A DNA stretch of 9,835 bases from CAUUGB01 sp963544615 (GTDB lineage: Bacteria; Patescibacteriota; Microgenomatia; UBA1400; PJMF01): positions 1-9,835 of the forward strand of contig CAUUGB010000027.1 of assembly GCA_963544615.1 (NCBI GenBank), given 5' to 3'. Below the pieces are notes generated by a model. That model had not been told where the DNA came from, did no database searches, and worked only from the letters and a program-made list of their open reading frames with translations. Shown one piece after another: positions 5,543-9,835 of this stretch; positions within the stretch are counted from its first letter, which is position 1, and every line of letters starts with the position of its first letter. Made by a program: the position numbers and the translations under genes.

Positions 5543-6721
5543 ATGAGGAAAAAAATCGTCATTATTATTCCCACTTATAATGAGCGTGAGAATATTGGCG
5601 AAATTGTCCCTAGAATTTTTGCCATTACTGATAAAAATTCTCAATTTGAGGTAGAAGTTTTGGTAGTTGATGATACTTCACCAGATAAAACTTATCAAGT
5701 GGTGAAACAAATGCAAAAACATTTACCTCATTTGCATTTGCTGCTGAATAAGAATAAAGCGGGTTTAGGAAGTGCTTATCTTAAAGGGATGAAATATGCT
5801 TTTGAGAAACTAAAAGCCGAAATTGTTTTTGAATTTGATGCTGATGGCTCCCATGATCCGCAAAAACTGCCGGAATTTTTTGCTAAATTAGCTCAAGGTT
5901 ATGATTTTGTGATTGGGGGGCGTTATAAAGACGGTGGCAGTGTGGATCCCGATTGGCCTCTTATTAGAAAATTTTATTCGGTGGTAGGCAACTTAATTAT
6001 TATGTTGGTTTTAACTGATTTTCGTATTCGCGATTGGACGAGTGGTTTTAGAGCAATTAACAAAAAAGTTTATCAAGCGGTAGTGCCAGAAATGACCAGC
6101 GAGTGTTTTTCTGGTTACACTTGGCAAATTGGTTTTTTACATAAAGCAGTCAGAAAAAATTTTAAAATTTGTGAGGTGCCAATTTATTTTAGAGATCGAC
6201 AAAAAGGTCACTCTAAATTGGGGAGCGAGTATATTAAAAATACTCTTTGGTATATTTTTCGTGCCCGTATGAGCGAAATTAAGCATTCTCGTGTGAGTAA
6301 ATTTTTATTGGTGGGGGCAATTAGCGCTTTAGCGCAATTGGGCTTAACCGCTTTGTTAGAACACTGGTTACATACTCATAATTTAATGAGCAAAAATTAT
6401 CTCAGTTTAATTCAGTTTTTAGCTGCAGAGAGCGCCATTGTCCTCAATTTTACCCTTAACAATATTTGGACTTTTAAGGAGAGTAAGCTCATGGGTGCTA
6501 AGTTGCTCCTGCTTCAATTTGGTAAATTTAATTTGTCAGCAGTAGGCTCAATTTTAATTCAAAGTGTTACTCTTCGTTTGGGGTTGTATTTGTTTGCTAA
6601 TTGGCGCTGGGGCATAATTACTCCCACTCTCTGTTATACAGCTTTAGGAATTGTTTTGGGTACCTTGTGGAATTATTTTGCGTATAATAAATTCATATGG
6701 CAAACAAAAAAATGCAATTAA
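5543..6721 (+). CDS. Polyprenyl-phosphate mannosyltransferase, GT2 catalytic domain fused to GtrA domain
   Basis: The 392-residue protein joins a dolichol-phosphate-mannose-synthase-like GT2 domain (about 1-240) to a GtrA membrane domain (about 250-388). It should transfer mannose, or another hexose, from GDP-mannose to a polyprenyl phosphate at the inner membrane face. The GT2 part shows IIIPTYNERENI (7-18), VVDDTSPDKT (41-50), NKAGLGSAYLKGM (71-83), the metal-binding FDADGSHDP (98-106), IGGRYKDGG (124-132), DWTSGFRA (164-171) and FRDRQKGHSKL (216-226). The GtrA part has four hydrophobic stretches, at about 253-271, 287-305, 331-350 and 360-378, with LNFTLNNIWTF and WNYFAYNKF. The same architecture is known in archaeal DPM synthases. 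No SD precedes ATG 5543; the 2-base gap after gmd implies coupling. The sugar is inferred from family and from the GDP-mannose pathway alongside. Confidence 0.92.
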   Translation: MRKKIVIIIPTYNERENIGEIVPRIFAITDKNSQFEVEVLVVDDTSPDKTYQVVKQMQKHLPHLHLLLNKNKAGLGSAYLKGMKYAFEKLKAEIVFEFDADGSHDPQKLPEFFAKLAQGYDFVIGGRYKDGGSVDPDWPLIRKFYSVVGNLIIMLVLTDFRIRDWTSGFRAINKKVYQAVVPEMTSECFSGYTWQIGFLHKAVRKNFKICEVPIYFRDRQKGHSKLGSEYIKNTLWYIFRARMSEIKHSRVSKFLLVGAISALAQLGLTALLEHWLHTHNLMSKNYLSLIQFLAAESAIVLNFTLNNIWTFKESKLMGAKLLLLQFGKFNLSAVGSILIQSVTLRLGLYLFANWRWGIITPTLCYTALGIVLGTLWNYFAYNKFIWQTKKCN

Positions 6722-8313
6722 CCGCATATTTGAATTTGTGGGCAGCCAAAGCTTACAATTTTTATTGTCAACAGCGCTTGTATGCGGTGTTATTATTAGC
6801 TTTGTTAGCTGCGGCAGTGCTGCTGCGCTTTTACAATTTAAGTGGTACTTTGCTTTTTCAGGCTGACCAGGGTAGAGACGCTTTAGTGGTGAGACATTTG
6901 CTTACTCAGGGTGACTTAATTTTTATTGGTCCGGTAACCAGTATTGGCAATATGTATTTGGGACCTTTTTATTATTATTTTATGGCTCCATTTTTACTGT
7001 TGGCTAATTTTAGTCCTTTAGGACCGGCGATTGGGGTGGCACTGGTAAATGTTTTACTAGTATTTTTTACCTATTATTGGGGAAGGCAAATGGTGGGTAA
7101 AACAGCTGCTATGTGGGCAGCTTTTTTTACTTGCTTTTCCGCAGTTTTGGTTGAATATTCACGATTTAGCTGGAACCCTAATTTATCGGCATTTTTTTCT
7201 TTAGCTAGCTTATATGCTTTGTTTTTAAGTTTTCAGCGTTCTAGCAAATATTGGCTATGGACAGCTTTTTTGTTGGGAATTTTGCTGCAATTGCATTATG
7301 TTAATTTAGTGATTGCTTTGGTGGCAGGAGTGTTTTGGCTGGTTGATTGTGGGCGTAAATACCGTCAGTCACAAGAGCGGCGATCTAGTCACTTTTTTTA
7401 TTATTCATTTTTATCTGCGGTAATTTTTTTTGCTACCACTTTGCCACTTTTGTTGTTTGATATTAAAAATAAAGGTTTGAATTTGCGAGCTTTTAGCAGC
7501 ATTTTTTTTCAAGAGCAAGGTTTTACTCCGCCACATGGCAGTAGTTTATGGACTATTTTAGAAGCTGTTACAGGTAAAGTTGCTCATTTATTTACTAAAT
7601 TGCTTTTTCCTGGTGAAGCTTTTTTAGCTGATTTGGTTCCAGGGTGGTATTGGTATTTGGTGGGAGGGGGAAGCTTAATTTGTCTTCTTTTTGTTGGGTT
7701 GCTTTTTTCTCGTCGCCAGAGTAAATATGCTTTGGGTCATGCTATTTTAGCAGTTAGTTGTTTGTTGGCAGTTTTGGCTTTGGCAGCTTATCAGCATTCT
7801 GTTTTTAATCATTATTTACTCTTTTTTTTGCCAGTGCTTTTTTTAATTTGTGGTAGTTTGATGGCTGCCTTAAAAAGATGGTCGACGCTTTATTTATGGG
7901 GAGGAGTCTTTTTAGGCATAGTATTTTTATGGGCTAATTTTAATCCCCATATTTATCGCTCTTTCACATATGGTTATCGTCAGGTACGTGAAGTAGCAGC
8001 AAAATTAGCTGCTAGTGTGCCAGCCGGGAGCACTTATTCTTTTGTTATTCAAGCTCATTCTCGTGATACTTATGGTGATTATTACCGTTATTTCCTCGAA
8101 CAGCAGCCAGCTCAAATTTTACCTTTAGCAGATTTAGCCAAATTAGATTATTTGTATGTGATTGATGAAACCAAACAAATTAATCTTTTCAATGTGCCTA
8201 CTTATGAAATTGTGGTCGCTCGCAATGCTACTTCTAGTGTAGAATTAGTGCCTACCTCACTAGATTGGGTGGATGTTTATCGTTTTAATTTGAGGGGGAA
8301 AAATAATGAATAA
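6697..8313 (+). CDS. GT39-type multi-pass membrane glycosyltransferase (GT-C fold)
   Basis: The 538-residue protein looks like a GT-C enzyme of the GT39/ArnT/PMT-like group, which use polyprenyl-phosphate sugars on the outer membrane face. About ten to twelve hydrophobic segments are visible, for example at 28-46, 110-128, 136-152, 188-216, 232-254, 320-337, 345-363, 368-390 and 396-412, followed by a soluble C-terminal part (about 413-538). The first extracellular loop has FQADQGRDALVV (54-65), with acidic D57 and D61 where the GT-C catalytic Asp is expected, then GPVTSIGNMYLGPFYYYF (78-95). YSRFSWNPN (154-162) and the NHYLLFFLP region (371-379) are further family-like motifs. The start is uncertain: ATG 6697 overlaps the previous gene by 25 bases, ATG 6712 by 10, and neither has an SD. 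The donor is probably the lipid-linked hexose made by the gene before it. The acceptor is unknown. Confidence 0.85.
   Translation: MANKKMQLTAYLNLWAAKAYNFYCQQRLYAVLLLALLAAAVLLRFYNLSGTLLFQADQGRDALVVRHLLTQGDLIFIGPVTSIGNMYLGPFYYYFMAPFLLLANFSPLGPAIGVALVNVLLVFFTYYWGRQMVGKTAAMWAAFFTCFSAVLVEYSRFSWNPNLSAFFSLASLYALFLSFQRSSKYWLWTAFLLGILLQLHYVNLVIALVAGVFWLVDCGRKYRQSQERRSSHFFYYSFLSAVIFFATTLPLLLFDIKNKGLNLRAFSSIFFQEQGFTPPHGSSLWTILEAVTGKVAHLFTKLLFPGEAFLADLVPGWYWYLVGGGSLICLLFVGLLFSRRQSKYALGHAILAVSCLLAVLALAAYQHSVFNHYLLFFLPVLFLICGSLMAALKRWSTLYLWGGVFLGIVFLWANFNPHIYRSFTYGYRQVREVAAKLAASVPAGSTYSFVIQAHSRDTYGDYYRYFLEQQPAQILPLADLAKLDYLYVIDETKQINLFNVPTYEIVVARNATSSVELVPTSLDWVDVYRFNLRGKNNE
8292..8298 (+). promoter_or_regulatory. 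Shine-Dalgarno site for the ALG5-like gene
   Basis: GAGGGGG, inside the end of the GT39-type gene, is 7 bases before ATG 8306 and supports that start. Confidence 0.6.
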
Positions 8314-9070
8314 ATCTTCAGCAATTTTTTTATCAGTTGTTTTGCCCTCTTATAATGAGAAAAAAAATTTGCAAAAGGGTGTTTTAGAGCAAATTAGCAG
8401 TTATTTGCAAAAACAAAATTATACCTATGAGGTAATTTTATCTGATGATGGTTCTACCGATGGTACTAAAGAAGCTTTAGCTAAATTTGCGGCTAAAAAT
8501 AAGCACTTTCGTCTTTTAGAAAATCAACATGCTGGTAAAGGTCCAACAGTAGCTAGTGGCATGTTAGCTGCTAGGGGACAGTGGCGGCTTTTTAGTGATT
8601 TTGATCAATCTACTCCTTTGGGTGAAATTGAAAAAATGTGGCCATCCACTGTTGATCATGAAATTGTGATTGGTTCTCGGGCAGCTCAGGGGGCTAAAAG
8701 AGAAAAAGAACCATTTTACCGACATCTGATGGGTTTAGGATTTAATTTTTTAACTCAATTAATTGTTTTACCAGGAATTTTAGATAGTCAATGTGGTTTT
8801 AAGTTGTTTTCTCAAAAAGCAACCAAAAAATTGTTTCCTAAATTAAAAATTTATGCTCGTTCTAGTAAGATTAAGGATGCCTTTACTGGAGCTTTTGATG
8901 TTGAGCTGCTCTTTTTGGCTCGTCGTTTTAATTTAAGCATTGCCGAAATTCCTGTTTTATGGCAGCACGCATATACCAACAGAGTATCGCCAGTAAAAGA
9001 TTCACTGCGCATGTTGCGTGATTTACTGCGAATTCGTTGGGCTTGTTTTAGAGGTAAGTATGGTGCTTAA
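8306..9070 (+). CDS. Dolichyl-phosphate-glucosyltransferase-like GT2 (ALG5/DPG synthase type)
   Basis: This 254-residue GT2 enzyme probably moves glucose, or a related hexose, from a UDP-sugar to polyprenyl phosphate at the cytoplasmic membrane face. Motifs in order are VVLPSYNEKKNL (11-22), LSDDGSTDGT (45-54), HAGKGPTVASGM (75-86), the metal site SDFDQSTP (97-104) in place of the usual DADxSTP, IGSRAAQGA (122-130), DSQCGFKLF (160-168), AFDVELLFLA (196-205) and IPVLWQHAYTNRVSPVKDS (215-233). DSQCGFKLF and the QSTP form of the metal site place it with ALG5-like rather than DPM1-like enzymes. It has no N-terminal anchor helix of the eukaryotic type and no GtrA domain, so membrane attachment would be peripheral or through a partner. 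It overlaps the previous gene by 8 bases and the following one by 11. The sugar specificity is inferred from family. Confidence 0.88.
   Translation: MNKSSAIFLSVVLPSYNEKKNLQKGVLEQISSYLQKQNYTYEVILSDDGSTDGTKEALAKFAAKNKHFRLLENQHAGKGPTVASGMLAARGQWRLFSDFDQSTPLGEIEKMWPSTVDHEIVIGSRAAQGAKREKEPFYRHLMGLGFNFLTQLIVLPGILDSQCGFKLFSQKATKKLFPKLKIYARSSKIKDAFTGAFDVELLFLARRFNLSIAEIPVLWQHAYTNRVSPVKDSLRMLRDLLRIRWACFRGKYGA
9050..9055 (+). promoter_or_regulatory. Shine-Dalgarno-like site before the last gene
   Basis: AGAGGT lies 4 bases before ATG 9060 and 7 bases before the GTG at 9063. The spacing favours GTG 9063 slightly, while the codon favours ATG 9060, so the start is uncertain by one residue. Confidence 0.5.
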
Positions 9071-9835
9071 AAAGCATTTTTTGCCTTGTTGGTTCAGCTA
9101 TTTATTTTTGCTAACAGCTTATAGTTATTGGTCGTGGTTGCCCACCGCTCCAAATACCTTTTTATTTAGTCAAAGTAATTTTGTTGCTTGGCAGTATGCG
9201 GTGTGGGCAAAGTTAACACCCAATCATCTGCTTTTAACTACTAGTTATGGGGTGCTAATTTTGTTACTTTTTGCTAATTTTTTGTGGTTACTGAGGAGTT
9301 GGCAAAAAAGTTCCCCAAAGTTTAACTTAAAAAAAGTTTTATTAGTGGTACTGGGTACTGCTTTGCCGCTGTTTTTTGCTTTTAACGTGCTTTCTTTTGA
9401 TGTTTTTAATTATGCTTTTAATGCCAAAATGGTCATGCATTATCATGCCAATCCTCATCGGCAAGTTGCCCTAGATTTTCGCTATGACCCTTGGCTTGAT
9501 TTTATGCATAATGTGCATACCAGCGCTCCTTATGGTTATGTTTGGACTGGAATTACCATGTTTTTTTACTTTTTATCTGGAGGAAAATTGCTCCTCTTGT
9601 GGCTGGGATTGCGAGGTGGCAATTTACTAGTGATGCTAGCTTTGTTAACCACCATTGTCGCTTTAGCCAAAAAAACCACTCGTCCAATTAATACCCAGTT
9701 GCTATTGGCTTTGTTTGCCAACCCCTTGGTTTTACTAGAGTTAATTGGTAATATTCATAATGATTGGTGGATGATGTGGCCAGCTTTAGGGGCAATATAT
9801 TATTTGTATCCCTCCAAATCTGCTCGTCTTTCTGG
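9060..9835 (+). CDS. GT-C-like multi-pass mannosyltransferase (MptA/MptB-like), 3'-partial
   Basis: An open frame runs from ATG 9060 to the right edge: 258 codons plus two bases, no stop. The protein is strongly hydrophobic, with membrane-like stretches at about 11-28, 62-80, 92-111, 161-176, 184-203, 212-232 and 236-250. The loop after the third stretch has SFDVFNYAFNAKMVMHYHANP (112-116 with D114, then FNY and NPH at 131-133), followed by DPW (143-145), APYGYVW (156-162) and, further on, GNIHNDWWMM (230-239). An Asp in S.D.FNY, a later NP, YGxxW and the HND motif together recall the polyprenyl-phosphomannose-dependent mannosyltransferases of the MptA/MptB type and related GT-C proteins, with a catalytic Asp in the first large outer loop. 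The gene overlaps the preceding GT2 by 11 bases, so it belongs to the same unit. The C-terminal half is missing, and the donor and acceptor are inferences. Confidence 0.72.
   Translation, partial: MVLKKHFLPCWFSYLFLLTAYSYWSWLPTAPNTFLFSQSNFVAWQYAVWAKLTPNHLLLTTSYGVLILLLFANFLWLLRSWQKSSPKFNLKKVLLVVLGTALPLFFAFNVLSFDVFNYAFNAKMVMHYHANPHRQVALDFRYDPWLDFMHNVHTSAPYGYVWTGITMFFYFLSGGKLLLLWLGLRGGNLLVMLALLTTIVALAKKTTRPINTQLLLALFANPLVLLELIGNIHNDWWMMWPALGAIYYLYPSKSARLS

Noticed and set aside
6651..6866. 71-codon open frame across the GT2-GtrA/GT39 junction
   Set aside because: It overlaps two well-supported genes in a third frame and lacks any own signal.
1..9835. Mobile elements, CRISPR arrays, tRNA or rRNA genes
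   Set aside because: I saw no transposase or integrase motifs, spaced repeat arrays, terminal repeats or tRNA-like cloverleaf sequences. The block reads as a contiguous, codon-consistent glycan cluster.

Overview
The window is one continuous, almost entirely plus-strand block of cell-envelope glycan genes. Composition is AT-leaning (roughly 35-40% GC by eye), genes are tightly packed and often overlap, and TAA, TAG and TGA all act as stops, so the ordinary bacterial code applies. The lineage cannot be proven from this stretch. The GT39-type protein carries DQGRD, GP.TS.GN.YLGP.YYY and SR.SWNPN motifs that I associate with Patescibacteria/CPR (Microgenomates-like) genomes, and a GT2-GtrA mannosyltransferase and an ALG5-like transferase lie beside it. 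I therefore infer, with low to moderate confidence, an uncultivated Patescibacteria-type organism.

Layout. (1) Bases 1-1724: the body of manC (start lies before the window), then a WcaJ/PglC-type phosphoglycosyl transferase that would begin a glycan on a polyprenyl phosphate. (2) Bases 1725-2216: a 492-base gap with a possible small membrane-protein gene that has the best Shine-Dalgarno (SD) site in the window, several inverted repeats, a 12-bp hairpin and two extended -10 promoter candidates. (3) Bases 2217-4459: ugd and rmd, overlapping by 4 bases. (4) Bases 4460-4550: a short gap with a perfect extended -10 box. (5) Bases 4551-9835: gmd, a GT2-GtrA polyprenyl-phosphate mannosyltransferase, a GT39-type GT-C enzyme, an ALG5-like GT2, and the first 258 codons of a second GT-C-like membrane enzyme that runs off the right edge. 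The last three junctions overlap by 25, 8 and 11 bases, which suggests translational coupling.

How the genes fit together. ManC makes GDP-mannose, Gmd converts it to GDP-4-keto-6-deoxymannose, and Rmd reduces that to GDP-D-rhamnose (or possibly its talose epimer). Ugd supplies UDP-glucuronate. The phosphoglycosyl transferase loads the first sugar onto a lipid carrier. The two GT2 enzymes probably make polyprenyl-phosphate-linked mannose and glucose on the inner face of the membrane. The two multi-pass GT-C proteins, interleaved with them, are the sort of enzyme that spends such donors on the outer face. Phosphomannomutase, phosphomannose isomerase, a flippase and cytoplasmic rhamnosyltransferases are not visible and may lie outside the window.

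Nothing here is an obviously unprecedented system. The parts most worth a second look are the structured gap at 1725-2216 with its small unrecognised ORF, the three matching extended -10 boxes, and the alternating donor-synthase/GT-C order at the right end. I saw no tRNA, rRNA, CRISPR array, insertion sequence or phage gene.
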